Numbered from the stretch's first letter, positions 44,873 through 53,700 are shown. The stretch is 64,000 nt of DNA from Protaetiibacter larvae (GCF_008365275.1 NZ_CP043504.1:2046001-2110000), one strand, 5' to 3'. Notes: generated by a model not told the origin, from the sequence alone. Made by a program: numbers and translations.

Positions 44873-45766
44873 GTGGCCGACTCCTCGGACTCCGAGCGGT
44901 ACCTGCGCGTCGATGGGCGCGAGGTGCACCTGACCTCGCTCGACAAGGTCATGTATCCGGCCACCGGCACCACGAAGGGCGAGGTGGTCGACTACTACGC
45001 CCGTATCGCCGGGGTGCTCGTCCCGCACGCCCGCGATCGCCCGGCGACGCGCAAACGCTGGGTGGCGGGGGTGGGCACCGCTGCGGCGCCCGGGCAGGTG
45101 TTCTTCGAGAAGAACCTGCCGGCGTCCGCGCCCGAGTGGATCGCCCGCCGCGAGATCCAGCACCGGGACCACGTGAACGTCTACCCGCTCGTGAACGACA
45201 CCGCGACGCTCGTGTGGGCGGCGCAGCAGAACGCGCTCGAGCTGCATGTGCCGCAGTGGCGCTTCGGCCGCGACGGCGCACCGCACAACCCCGACCGTTT
45301 CGTGCTGGATCTGGACCCCGGTGAGGGCGCGGGGCTGCCGGAGTGCGTGGCGGTGGCGGTGCTCGCGCGCGAACTGCTGGGAGCTCAGGGCCTGGAGCTG
45401 CTGCCGGTGACGAGCGGCAGCAAGGGCATCCACCTGTATGCCGCGCTCGATGGGCGGCGCACGAGCGCTGAGATGGCGGATGCCGCGCACGAGTGGGCGC
45501 GGGAGCTGGAGGCGGCGCATCCGGAGCTCGTGGTGAGCGCCCAGCGCAAGGCGGATCGGGTGGGCCGGGTGCTCGTGGACTGGAGCCAGAACACCGCGGC
45601 CAAGACCACCGTGGTGCCGTATTCGCTGCGCGGACGGCTGCGCCCCACGGTGGCGGCGCCCCGCAGCTGGGATGAGCTGCTCGCGCCGGGGCTGCGCCAG
45701 CTGGAGTTCACGGAGGTGCTGGATCGGGTGGATGCCTCGGGAGACCCCCTGGCATCCCTCGCCTGA
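44873..45766 (+). CDS. LigD-type polymerase (archaeo-eukaryotic primase) domain protein
   Basis: 297 residues from the GTG at 44873; the in-frame GTG at 44864 is an alternative. VHLTSLDKVMYPATGTTKGEVVDYY opens the PolDom of LigD. The metal-binding DxD is in VLDLDPGEG, and SGSKGIHLYA and DWSQNTAAKTTVVPYSLR complete the active site. In bacterial end-joining it adds nucleotides at breaks with Ku and a ligase. Here it is a single-domain protein; no ku or ligD ligase gene is in the window. Divergent from the membrane protein gene. Confidence 0.92.
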   Translation: MADSSDSERYLRVDGREVHLTSLDKVMYPATGTTKGEVVDYYARIAGVLVPHARDRPATRKRWVAGVGTAAAPGQVFFEKNLPASAPEWIARREIQHRDHVNVYPLVNDTATLVWAAQQNALELHVPQWRFGRDGAPHNPDRFVLDLDPGEGAGLPECVAVAVLARELLGAQGLELLPVTSGSKGIHLYAALDGRRTSAEMADAAHEWARELEAAHPELVVSAQRKADRVGRVLVDWSQNTAAKTTVVPYSLRGRLRPTVAAPRSWDELLAPGLRQLEFTEVLDRVDASGDPLASLA

Positions 45767-45801
45767 AAGCGCACAATGGGTTCACGGGAGAGGAGCACAG
45801 C

Positions 45802-45960
45802 ATGGACCGCGACACCATCGACTACGAACCGAACCCCGACGACGAGCGCCCGGTGCCGCTCGACGAGGACGAGCCGTCACCGCCGCCCACCCTCGACCCG
45901 GAGGAACGGGTGGAGGAGGACGAGCCGGTGCTCGCGCTCGACGACGACCGGGTGGACTGA
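45802..45960 (+). CDS. Very acidic 52-residue protein
   Basis: A short frame starting MDRDTIDYEPNP, with GGGAGAGGAG a few bases upstream, and ending at 45960. About 40 percent of the residues are Asp or Glu, with several prolines, so it is probably disordered. High-GC codon bias in third positions supports that it is coding. No family recognised. Confidence 0.6.
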   Translation: MDRDTIDYEPNPDDERPVPLDEDEPSPPPTLDPEERVEEDEPVLALDDDRVD

Positions 45961-46009
45961 TCCCCGAGCCGAGGGCGATCCCCCGCACGCGACTCGCGAT
46001 AATCCGCGG

Positions 46010-46393
46010 GGGTGAGGGTCACACCCCCCGATCAACACCACCCCATCAACACCCACGGCGAGGTCCGGGGGTGCCGTCAACAGCAGCTCATGCGAAGTGC
46101 CCGTCGCGGTGAAGGTGTAGGACAACTGCTTCCACACCCCCACCCCCGCCGCCGACGTCGGAGCGGACGAATCAGGGGGTCGGGGCGGGGCCGGAATGGT
46201 CGCTCGGAGGTCGGTGAAGTCGTCGTAGAGGGTGATGAACGTGCGACACCAGGCGCCCCGTCGACGACAGCAGGCGATCCTCCACACCCCACGACTGGGT
46301 CGAGGTGAGCCCGAGCGGGGCGCCGGACGAGGTGGCGCGCCAGCCGGTGTCGCCCTCCACGAGAACCCGGCAGTTTAGGCATCTCCAGACCAC
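46010..46393 (-). pseudogene. Rhs/YD-repeat protein remnant
   Basis: Pieces of an Rhs protein occur in two reading frames: DTGWRATSSGAPLGLTSTQ and AAGVGVWKQLSYTFTATGTSH. The second matches AAGVGVWKQLSYAFTATGTSHE of the fragment at 48093-49085 almost exactly, at both DNA and protein level. No start or complete frame exists. It is the most decayed of three Rhs fragments on this strand. Confidence 0.75.
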
Positions 46394-46618
46394 TCACCTC
46401 GCTGCGGCAGTCACGAACAGGATCACGAAGGTAAATCCCATGAGGATCGCGGCTGCACCCGCGAGTCCGATCAACCCGGGCGAGAACATCTCCGGAGGTG
46501 CAGGAGTTCCTTTGCTCCTGCGCGCGAAGAACACCGCCACACGTCGACGATCGGTGATGAGGTATATCCCGAAGCCCACGAGCACCGCGCCCGCGATCGC
46601 TCCCAGCAATTCGTTCAT
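46394..46618 (-). CDS. Small two-helix membrane protein, candidate Rhs immunity protein
   Basis: 74 residues from the ATG at 46618 with GGAG upstream. Two membrane helices (about 4-22 and 50-70) are joined by a basic loop (DRRRVAVFFARRSKG). It lies ten bases after the stop of a truncated toxin tip (46629-46784), the usual position of an immunity gene in Rhs loci. The gene itself looks intact. No family recognised, so immunity is inferred from position. Confidence 0.65.
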   Translation of the reverse strand: MNELLGAIAGAVLVGFGIYLITDRRRVAVFFARRSKGTPAPPEMFSPGLIGLAGAAAILMGFTFVILFVTAAAR

Positions 46619-46628
46619 TCGGCCGCTC

Positions 46629-46784
46629 CTAGAACATCCAAGTCGCGAGCAGCGAACATCCTGCACCGACGCCGATCTCTCCGCCTGCGCCCCATCCGGG
46701 GCTAACCGTGTATCCAGTCCCCCCGTTCCCGTCAGGGTAGCTGCTGAACCCTGTTCCGAGGGCACCATAGCCACCAAGTCCGAT
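46629..46784 (-). pseudogene. 3' end of an Rhs toxin tip cut by the IS element
   Basis: The open frame next to the IS end encodes the last 51 residues of a glycine-rich protein (IGLGGYGALGTGFSSYPDG...ATWMF). The N-terminal part is missing at the IS boundary at 46785. Glycine-rich hydrophobic content suggests a membrane-acting tip, which fits the membrane nature of the next gene. No family recognised. Confidence 0.6.
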
Positions 46785-46832
46785 TGAATCGGCCTGACTT
46801 CTGTTCCGTTCTTCAAGCAAGGATGGAACTCG

Positions 46833-47138
46833 ATGAACAGGAAGTACTCGCCGGAGATGCGTGAGCGGGCGTTGCGGATGCTCGCGGAGGCGCGCCCGTC
46901 GCACCCGAACATGATGAGCGCGGTCCGTCACGTGGCCGGGTTGCTGGGAATGAGCGCGGAGACGCTGCGGCTGTGGCAGCGCCGCTACGAGGTCGACGCC
47001 GGGGTGAAGCCCGGGCTCACGACGGACGCCGCGGCGGAGATTAAGCGACTGCAGCGCGAGATCATCGAGCTGCGTAAGGCGAACGAGATACTCAAGGCCG
47101 CGAGCGTGTTTTTCGCGAAGGAGCTCGACCGCCCCTGA
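46833..47138 (+). CDS. IS3-family transposase OrfA
   Basis: 101 residues. An N-terminal helix-turn-helix (YSPEMRERALRMLAEA, then VRHVAGLLGMSAETLRLWQRRYE) binds the IS ends, and a C-terminal leucine zipper (EIKRLQREIIELRKANEILKAA) allows dimerisation. OrfB lies in the -1 frame, so a fused transposase would arise by -1 frameshifting, perhaps at the T-run GTTTTTC (47108-47114). Confidence 0.93.
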   Translation: MNRKYSPEMRERALRMLAEARPSHPNMMSAVRHVAGLLGMSAETLRLWQRRYEVDAGVKPGLTTDAAAEIKRLQREIIELRKANEILKAASVFFAKELDRP

Positions 47139-47143
47139 CCGAG

Positions 47144-48070
47144 ATGATCCGGTTCATCGACGAGTACCGGGATCGTTTCGGGGTCGAGCTCATCTGCCGT
47201 GTCCTCAGACCGGCAGTGCAGGGATTCCTCACCTCCCGCGGCTACCGCGCCGCCGTCGGTCGTGCGCCCTCGGCCCGGCGGCTGCGTGACGACCTTCTGG
47301 TGCCGGAGGTCGCGCGGCTGCATGCGGAGAACTACGGCGTCTACGGGCGCAGGAAGATGCACGCCCTCATGCGCCGGCAAGGATGGGAGATCGGCCGCGA
47401 CCAGACCGAACGCCTGATGCGGGCCGCCGGGGTTCGGGGCGTCAGGAAGTCGAAGCGGGTGTTCACCACGCGCTCCGACAAGACGACGGCCCTGCCCGCG
47501 GATCTCGTGAACAGGCGCTTCACCGCGGCGGCACCTCGCCGGCTCTGGGTCTGCGACGTGACCTATGTCGCGACGTGGAGTGGGTTCGCGTATGTCGCGT
47601 TCGTCACCGACGTCTACTCGCGGCGCATCGTCGGGTGGAACGTCGCCGCCACACTGCGGTCGGAGATCCTGCCGATGCAGGCGCTGGATATGGCCGCGTG
47701 GGGCGCAGGCGGGCGGCTCGACGGGCTGATCCATCACGCGGACCATGGGTCGAACTACACCGCAATGGTCTACACCGACCGGATCGTCGAACTCGGCGCC
47801 GTCCCCTCGACAGGAACCGTCGGCGACAGCTTCGATAACGCAATGGCAGAGGCCATCAACAACCTCTACAAGACCGAGCTGATCCGTCAGCAAGGGCCGT
47901 GGCGCACGGTCGAGCAAGTCGAGCTCGCGACCCTCGAATGGGTGTGGTGGTGGAACAACTCCCGCCTCCACGGCGAACTCGACATGCGCACCCCGATCGA
48001 GGTCGAGCAGGCGTACTACGCTGACCTGGAATCAGCCCAACCGGCACCCGCCGGACAAGGCTCCCGATAG
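47144..48070 (+). CDS. IS3-family transposase OrfB (DDE integrase)
   Basis: 308 residues. The DDE triad is intact and correctly spaced: Asp in WVCDVTYV, Asp in HHADHGSNY about 62 residues later, and Glu 36 residues after that in NAMAEAINNLYKTEL. YGVYGRRKMHALMRRQG is the HTH_21 segment. The element is thus probably functional. The frame is open upstream of the ATG as far as needed for fusion with OrfA by -1 frameshifting. Confidence 0.95.
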   Translation: MIRFIDEYRDRFGVELICRVLRPAVQGFLTSRGYRAAVGRAPSARRLRDDLLVPEVARLHAENYGVYGRRKMHALMRRQGWEIGRDQTERLMRAAGVRGVRKSKRVFTTRSDKTTALPADLVNRRFTAAAPRRLWVCDVTYVATWSGFAYVAFVTDVYSRRIVGWNVAATLRSEILPMQALDMAAWGAGGRLDGLIHHADHGSNYTAMVYTDRIVELGAVPSTGTVGDSFDNAMAEAINNLYKTELIRQQGPWRTVEQVELATLEWVWWWNNSRLHGELDMRTPIEVEQAYYADLESAQPAPAGQGSR

Positions 48071-48092
48071 GAACAGAAGTCAGGCCGATTCA

Positions 48093-49085
48093 CCCGTGCG
48101 GGTGCCGGTGGGGTTGGTTTGGATGATGACATCCCCGTGCAGGTTCGGGAACGCCCACCCGACCACCGCGGAGGCGGCATTCACCCGAACGGTGACACCA
48201 CCGGGCAGACCGATGGTCGCTTCGAACCCGGCACCCGTGGTGACCGCCCAGGGGGCGTCTCCTGCCCCCGCATACAGGTACTTCGTCACCTCCGGGGACG
48301 GATCCGTGGGGCCCGTCTTCACGTTGCGTTGCACGACCCGGTCGGTCGCATCCCGCAGATACTCCACCGTCGTGCCACCCACCGTGGTGCTGGTGTGCCG
48401 GTTGGCGATGTCGTAGGTGAGGGTCTGATCCGCCAGGCGGGTCGTGTTGCCGTGGGTGTCGTAGACCAGCGACGCACCCGGCTCCGTCACGGTGAGACTC
48501 CCACCCGCGACAGGGTTCGCACCCGCAGGCGCCCCCGTCACCGTCGTGCCGGTGAGGCGGTCGGCGGTGTCGTAGCAGTACCCCACCGTGGTCGGGGTAC
48601 CACCATCCTGGATGTCCGTGTAGGAGGTGCGGTTGCCGTTCCTCCCCGCAGCTGTGCTGCCACACGCTGCGGTGCCGAACCCGTACTCCAGCTCATGCCT
48701 CGGGATCGACGCATGCACCAAACGGCCTGCCCCGTCGAAGCGGTAGGTGGAGGACTCCACCGTCGCCCCGTCGGTGAGGGTGTTCCGGATGATGCGACCC
48801 GACTGCGACCTCACCACCTCATCAGTGACCGTGCTCGTGGCACCCGACTCCGTCCAGGCGTCCTGGGTGACGGTGACGTCATCCCACCCCATCAACACCC
48901 CCGACACGGTGCGGGTCGCGGTCAAGGTGAGCTCATGCGAAGTGCCGGTTGCGGTGAAGGCGTACGACAACTGCTTCCACACCCCCACCCCCGCCGCAGT
49001 GGTCGGAGTGGAGGAACCCACACCGGTCACCCCGACCGAGGCGGTCGAAACCCCCAACCCGGAACTCAACGTCACTGCGGTAACC
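48093..49085 (-). pseudogene. Rhs core fragment, cut by the IS element
   Basis: About 330 residues of Rhs/YD-repeat sequence: YRFDGAGRLVHA, YCYDTADRLTG, LVYDTHGNTTRLADQ, and the actinobacterial Rhs block [13 protein letters not shown]. The upstream end joins a truncated lipoprotein frame near 49086, so the N-terminal part of the gene is gone. The downstream end stops at the IS boundary in the middle of the Rhs core (after DPTG-like PTGTRTGE). Not expected to be expressed as a toxin. Confidence 0.85.
48129..48364 (-). repeat. 236-bp direct repeat, copy 1 (Rhs core)
   Basis: Nearly identical to 50629-50864, in the same orientation and of equal length, with only a handful of differences. It encodes [12 protein letters not shown] to the [10 protein letters not shown] block. 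Such homology permits exchange of toxin tips by recombination. Confidence 0.9.
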
Positions 49086-49256
49086 GTACCTCAGACCATC
49101 TTGAAGCCAGAATGACCCGTTCCTTGCAGCTGCAATCTCAAGTGCGCCATCGATGAGACGAATCGCGAGCGGGCTACTGGGCGTGCAACCCATTGGAAAA
49201 CACCCAGCAATAGCGGCGAAGACGAGCCCCACGCTGCGACGATTGCGGAGAGTCAC
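49086..49256 (-). pseudogene. Truncated lipoprotein, 5' part only
   Basis: A good start (GTG at 49256 with GGAGAGGGG upstream) leads into a signal peptide with lipobox PMGC (Cys24) and about 30 further residues (TPSSPLAIRLIDGALEIAAA). The frame then passes into Rhs DNA in the wrong register near 49086 and ends at 48933. It looks like the front of an immunity lipoprotein whose 3' part was replaced by a recombined Rhs fragment. Confidence 0.6.
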
Positions 49257-49311
49257 TTGAGATAGAACCCCTCTCCGAGGCCAGCAGCGATACCGGGCGG
49301 AGCGCCAGGAA

Positions 49312-49809
49312 TCACACCCGGGCCGAGGAATTGACGATATCGGACAGGCGCCGCACGACGCGCTTCAGCATCCGCAGACCCCGACCGTGCGTGACGGGGA
49401 GTTTCGGCTGCTTCCACCCGAGACGGCGAAGCAGTGCATCATCCGGGAAGAACGTGAGGAGCTCGACCAACGCGGCCTCCGGGGCGCGGGCAGTCGCCCA
49501 GTGATCCCGGAGCGACACCAAGTAGACAAGGAGGAAAGCGGCGGCGAGCGCTTCCTCGTCGGGAGAATCATCCTCGACATCGCGGGTTCGGCCGTCGACA
49601 TCACTCACGGCTCCACGGGGCGCCAAGGCGCGACGGACCAACTCGGCGACGGCCGAACTCTCGATCATGTCGACCGAGACCTTTGAAATGCCGACTTCGC
49701 GAAGGACGCGGCTGGCGCCATCTGCCCAACCGATGAGAACTCCCTGAACTAACGGATCTGGTACGCCTTGAACTCCGAATGAGTCATCAGACCCTTGCTC
49801 CAGATCCAT
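49312..49809 (-). CDS. Candidate immunity protein for the Rhs toxin tip
   Basis: 165 residues from the ATG at 49809, which has GGAG seven bases upstream; this start overlaps the toxin gene by 61 bases in another frame. Mostly alpha-helical and mildly acidic, without membrane segments except a weak hydrophobic helix ([13 protein letters not shown]). Position directly after an Rhs toxin tip is the classic immunity arrangement. No family is recognised, so the role is inference. A later start at an internal ATG near 49672 cannot be ruled out. Confidence 0.6.
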   Translation of the reverse strand: MDLEQGSDDSFGVQGVPDPLVQGVLIGWADGASRVLREVGISKVSVDMIESSAVAELVRRALAPRGAVSDVDGRTRDVEDDSPDEEALAAAFLLVYLVSLRDHWATARAPEAALVELLTFFPDDALLRRLGWKQPKLPVTHGRGLRMLKRVVRRLSDIVNSSARV

Positions 49810-50865
49810 GTTTGGACTCCGTTCTTGCCATTGACTTGGGCCTGCACCTGAACGAATAGCCCCATCTTGCCCGTATACGTGGACCTCTGGATCGACAGTG
49901 CGCCTCGCGTCACGACCTTGTTCTGAACCCAGGCGCCAGCGACATGAAAGGCGTCGCGTTTGATGGCGGCAGAAGAAACCCGAGTTGCGCTCGAGAGCAA
50001 GAGCGACGCACCGGCTCGCGTACCGGTTCCCAACCCGCCAGGTACGAGTCCGGTGGCTCCTCCCACGGCAGCGCTTGCGGCAAGCCCGCCCCATGAGAAG
50101 TCGTCAGTACCTGCCGCTTCTGCGGCATACGACGCGGCACCAGCTGCAACACCGATCCCAACCCCGACTGCTACCATCGCGGCCGCACCACAGACGACCG
50201 ACGCCACACACGCAGCGGCAGCCGCAACAGCTCCTACGGTTGCGACGACCCCGATCGCAATCGACAAGGCAGAACGCCACCATTCGTCCGCCATCCCGGT
50301 GAGGTCGGCCCCGTTGACGGGGTCGGCCGGGTAGTCGTACGCGTTGGTGACGCCGCCTTCGACGGGGTCGACCGACAGGAACCTGCCGAGCCCAGGGACG
50401 AACACGCGGGCGCCCATCTCGATGGATGCGATCGAGCCTTGGTGTTCGTAGAGGCGTTTCGCACCCCCGACCCACGCGTAGTCCGCATCCCCGGGGGTGG
50501 TGTCGGGGGTGGCGTCGTCGGCGGTGGTGGTGCCGATCCGCCCGGTGGCCGGGTCGATGGGTTGCCCGAACGGGTCATAGGAGGCGCGGGCACCGACCCG
50601 TGCACCGGTGGGGTCGGCTTGCAAGATCACATCCCCGTGCAGGTTCGGGAACGCCCACCCCACCACCGCGGAGGCGGCATTCACCCGAACGGTGACACCA
50701 CCGGGCAGACCGATGGTCGCTTCGAACCCAGCACCCGTGGTGACCGCCCACGGGGCGTCTCCTGCCCCCGCATACAGGTACTTCGTCACCTCCGGGGACG
50801 GATCCGTGGGGCCCGTCTTCACGGTGCGTTGCACGACCCGATCGGTCGCATCCCGCAGATACTCG
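49749..50865 (-). pseudogene. Orphan Rhs C-terminal tip with intact toxin domain
   Basis: About 372 residues without their own start: the homology begins at [12 protein letters not shown] near 50865, just after an unrelated frame. The Rhs core ends with the full signature [34 protein letters not shown] and [17 protein letters not shown] pretoxin with two hydrophobic helices (Ala/Val-rich, about residues 195-255) and a tip of about 75 residues follow; the tip has [23 protein letters not shown] and THSEF, which resembles an FH...NG..G...WI...TH..F pattern seen in some Rhs/CDI tips. Activity unknown. It could be restored to expression by recombination with a full rhs gene. Confidence 0.78.
50629..50864 (-). 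repeat. 236-bp direct repeat, copy 2 (Rhs core)
   Basis: Partner of 48129-48364, exactly 2500 bp away in the same orientation. It covers the start of the orphan tip. The copies end at the same codon (ATACTC, the EY of EYLRD), so the left junction of the orphan module coincides with the repeat end. Confidence 0.9.
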
Positions 50866-50901
50866 CCCCGCCGTGCCATCGGCTGCAGGTGATCTGTGGC
50901 T

Positions 50902-51855
50902 TCAAGGAGAAGTGGCGAGCGAGCTTTGCAGTAGGTAGCTGTTGAGGTCCTCGGGACCTCGGCGGCGCAGTACGTACGGCACGAAGAAGGACGACTCGAG
51001 GCGTTGGACGCCGTCGGGGAACCAGGTCTCGATGGGGCTCTTGCGGACGAAGTCGTCAGCGGAGGCCGATTCGTCAACGACGCCTAGCATCTCCCTTATT
51101 GAGGTATCCGCAGGGCGCTCGCCAAAGTAGAAGGCCTCTACCAAGCTCCCCCGTTGCTCGGCGATGAAACGCCACGAGAGCCACCGCGGGCGAGTCACCA
51201 CGGCGCGCGACACCTCAAGTTCTCGGATGGCGCCCGCCGTGCCAAACGGCGGCGCCTCTATTCGCGCACCGATCATGTCCTCTGCGACGTCAGCCAGATC
51301 GGCGAAGTTCCATCCGTAGTCCAACGGCATGGGCATCGTTCCGTCAAGCCGCCGATTGAATGCATCGCGGCCCACCGACAGCAACATGCCAGCAAGTCCC
51401 AACGAAACATCGTGTGTCTCGGCCATGACGGCCACGCGCTCGAACATTCGAGCTTGGATCGCCACAATGCTTGATCTGGGTTGCTTTCGAAGGGCGCGAC
51501 GCAGTGTGGGCAACTTCGGCAGCCCTCTCGGCAGCTTGTCGATCATCGACCAAAGCACGTCCTCCGCAGCCATCTCCTCTGCAGCGACTATGCCGTCGAG
51601 TTCCGTGAACGGAATCGACACGACTGTACCGTCCGTGTTCTCGGAGAGGACCGGCGAGAGGGCGCGACCGGCAAGCGGTGAAGCATGAACACATCGAGGT
51701 ATCTCGAAGTCTGTCAATTCCGGCTGATATTCGCTAATGACCACCGCCTCGGAGGTGATGCCAGCGGGTGAAGGTGCACTATCGCGATAGAAGGTGACTT
51801 TCTCCGTCCACGCACCTCGATATCGCATCGCGACCCGACGAGAATACGCGCTCAC
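50902..51855 (-). CDS. Hypothetical protein in the Rhs region
   Basis: 317 residues from the GTG at 51855, with GGAGA upstream. No signal peptide or membrane helix. The sequence is of mixed alpha/beta type with many aromatic residues near the C-terminus ([31 protein letters not shown]) and acidic patches. Base composition is visibly less GC-rich than the flanking housekeeping genes, which suggests transfer. It ends 37 bases before the orphan Rhs module, so it may be an immunity or accessory gene. No family recognised. Confidence 0.65.
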   Translation of the reverse strand: MSAYSRRVAMRYRGAWTEKVTFYRDSAPSPAGITSEAVVISEYQPELTDFEIPRCVHASPLAGRALSPVLSENTDGTVVSIPFTELDGIVAAEEMAAEDVLWSMIDKLPRGLPKLPTLRRALRKQPRSSIVAIQARMFERVAVMAETHDVSLGLAGMLLSVGRDAFNRRLDGTMPMPLDYGWNFADLADVAEDMIGARIEAPPFGTAGAIRELEVSRAVVTRPRWLSWRFIAEQRGSLVEAFYFGERPADTSIREMLGVVDESASADDFVRKSPIETWFPDGVQRLESSFFVPYVLRRRGPEDLNSYLLQSSLATSP

Positions 51856-51879
51856 GTAGGTCTCCGTTCTACTTGCAAC

Positions 51880-52149
51880 TCAAGAATTGGCCCGGCGGGC
51901 AGTACCCGTACACGTTGAAATCGTTCGTGATGAGTGGGCGTGATGAACCACAAAGGAGACAACGTCAGACCCCATCGACGAACCAGCAAGGCTCGCGACG
52001 AGGAGCATCGCGATAGCCAGGAAACCAGCGAAACTCCGGTTCTCGCGTCTAGACCACTGAGGATGGATCAACAGCCCAGTCTGCCCCCAATTCCGGGGGT
52101 ACAGCGGTGATCTCGAGACGCGTCCGCGACGCGGGCGCACCTCGCTCAC
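51880..52149 (-). CDS. Possible small membrane protein, doubtful
   Basis: An 89-residue frame from a GTG at 52149 with one hydrophobic helix (FAGFLAIAMLLVASLAGSSMG). No good ribosome site precedes the GTG, and it starts only eight bases from the aspA stop. It may be a remnant. The stretch 51856-52156 otherwise contains only a CCCCCGGAATTGGGGG dyad at 52084-52099. Confidence 0.3.
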   Translation of the reverse strand: MSEVRPRRGRVSRSPLYPRNWGQTGLLIHPQWSRRENRSFAGFLAIAMLLVASLAGSSMGSDVVSFVVHHAHSSRTISTCTGTARRANS

Positions 52150-52156
52150 CTGAGGA

Positions 52157-53659
52157 TCAGGCGGGGACGGCTCCCGAGAGACGCTCGGGCGAGAGCACCC
52201 GGGCCACCTCCTCGACGCTCATGAGACCTCGACCCACTACGAGCTCCGCGATCGAGGCGTTCGTGGTGAGCGCGGTGTGCGCGAGTGCCGCCGCCTCGGC
52301 GTAGCCGATGTACGGCGTGAGGGCGGTCACGACCCCCACACTCGACGCCACTTGGCCGGCCAGCCGCGCCTCGTTCGCGGTGATCCCGTCCACGCAGTTC
52401 ACCCGCAGGGTGCGGCAGGCGTTCGTCATCCAGGCCAGCGACTGCAGGATCGAGTGCGCGATCACCGGCTCGAAGGCGTTCAGCTGCAACTGGCCGGCCT
52501 CGGCGGCCGCAGTCACCGTCGCATCCGCGCCGATCACGCTGAACGCCACCTGGTTCACCACCTCGGGGATCACCGGGTTCACCTTGCCGGGCATGATCGA
52601 CGAACCCGCCTGCCGGGCGGGCAGGTGGATCTCGCCGAGACCCGCCTGCGGACCGCTCGACAGCAGCCGCAGGTCGTTGCAGATCTTCGACAGCTTCACG
52701 GCGGAGCGCTTGAGCGTGCCCGACAGCGTCATGAAGATGCCGGCGTCGCTCGTGGCCTCGATGAGGTCGGGCGCCGTCTCGTGCGGGATGCCCGTCACCT
52801 GCTCCAGGTGCCGGCGCACGGCGTCCGCGTAGCGCGGGTCGGCGGTGATGCCAGTGCCGATCGCGGTCGCCCCGAGGTTGATCTCGTTCATCCACGGGAT
52901 CACCTCCGAGAGGCGGTCCTCATCCTCGGCGAGCGTCGTGGCGAAGCCGGTGAACTCCTGGCCGAGCGTCATCGGCACCGCGTCCTGCAGCTGGGTGCGC
53001 CCCACCTTGAGCACGTGGGCGAACTCATGACCCTTCGCCCGGAAGCTCGCGGTGAGCTTGCGGTGCTCGGTGATCAGTCGCTGCACGCCGAACACCATCG
53101 CGAGCTTGATGGCCGTCGGGTAGACGTCGTTGGTGGACTGGCTGCGGTTGACGTCGTCGATCGGATGCAGCCGCGCGTAGTCGCCCTTCGCGAAACCGAG
53201 CTCCTCGAGGGCCGCGTTCGCAATCACCTCGTTCGTGTTCATGTTGGTGCTCGTGCCCGCACCGCCCTGGATCACCCCCACCACGAACTGGTCGTGCAGC
53301 TCGCCCGCCACGATCCGCTCGCACACCGCGTCGATCGCGTCGGCCTTCGCCGCATCCAGCACCCCCAGCTCACGGTTGGCGCGGGCCGCCGCCTGCTTGA
53401 CGCGCGCGAGCGCCACCACGAGGTCGGGATAGTTCGAGATCGCCCGCCGCGAGATCGGGAAGTTCACGAGCGCGCGGGCGGTGTGGATGCCCCAATACAC
53501 CCGGGCCGGGATCTCGAGGCTGCCGAGCGAATCGCTCTCGGTGCGGGTGGGGCCGGCGCCTGCGAGCAGATCGGGTGCCCCGTCGGGGCCCGTCGTGACG
53601 TGGTTCTCGTCGCCGACGATCGTCTGTTCGGAGGCGGTCAGACCGGTCGTGTCGGACAT
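52157..53659 (-). CDS. aspA: Aspartate ammonia-lyase
   Basis: 500 residues from the ATG at 53659 with GAAGGAGA upstream. The fumarase/aspartase signature GSSIMPGKVNP is exact, GGAGTSTNMNTNEVIANAA and VGRTQLQDAVPMTLGQEF are aspartase-type, and the length (468-500) fits. It deaminates aspartate to fumarate. An N-terminal extension of about 30 residues (TASEQTIVGDENHVTTG) precedes the fold. Fumarase C is a close paralogous family, but the TQLQDAVPMTLGQEF sequence favours aspartase. Confidence 0.92.
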   Translation of the reverse strand: MSDTTGLTASEQTIVGDENHVTTGPDGAPDLLAGAGPTRTESDSLGSLEIPARVYWGIHTARALVNFPISRRAISNYPDLVVALARVKQAAARANRELGVLDAAKADAIDAVCERIVAGELHDQFVVGVIQGGAGTSTNMNTNEVIANAALEELGFAKGDYARLHPIDDVNRSQSTNDVYPTAIKLAMVFGVQRLITEHRKLTASFRAKGHEFAHVLKVGRTQLQDAVPMTLGQEFTGFATTLAEDEDRLSEVIPWMNEINLGATAIGTGITADPRYADAVRRHLEQVTGIPHETAPDLIEATSDAGIFMTLSGTLKRSAVKLSKICNDLRLLSSGPQAGLGEIHLPARQAGSSIMPGKVNPVIPEVVNQVAFSVIGADATVTAAAEAGQLQLNAFEPVIAHSILQSLAWMTNACRTLRVNCVDGITANEARLAGQVASSVGVVTALTPYIGYAEAAALAHTALTTNASIAELVVGRGLMSVEEVARVLSPERLSGAVPA

Positions 53660-53700
53660 CGCGCATCTCCTTCGATGGGATGGCCCGAGTCTATTGCGGC

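Larger units (their letters stand above)
46785..48092 (+). mobile_element. IS3-family insertion sequence
   Basis: 1308 bp with perfect 23-bp terminal inverted repeats: TGAATCGGCCTGACTTCTGT starts the left end (46785-46807) and its reverse complement ends the right (48070-48092). The ends begin TG and finish CA as in the IS3 family. Two frames, orfA and orfB, are in -1 register. No target duplication is seen (flanks CGAT and CCCG), and the flanking Rhs sequences are not contiguous with each other, so the insertion was followed by an adjacent deletion or recombination. Confidence 0.95.

Noticed and set aside
46781-48096. Target-site duplication around the IS3 element
   Set aside because: The bases next to the two ends (CGAT and CCCG) do not match for 3 or 4 positions.
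52084-52099. CCCCCGGAATTGGGGG on the minus strand as another promoter element
   Set aside because: The following CTAG is 31 bases away and no well-supported gene follows at the expected place.
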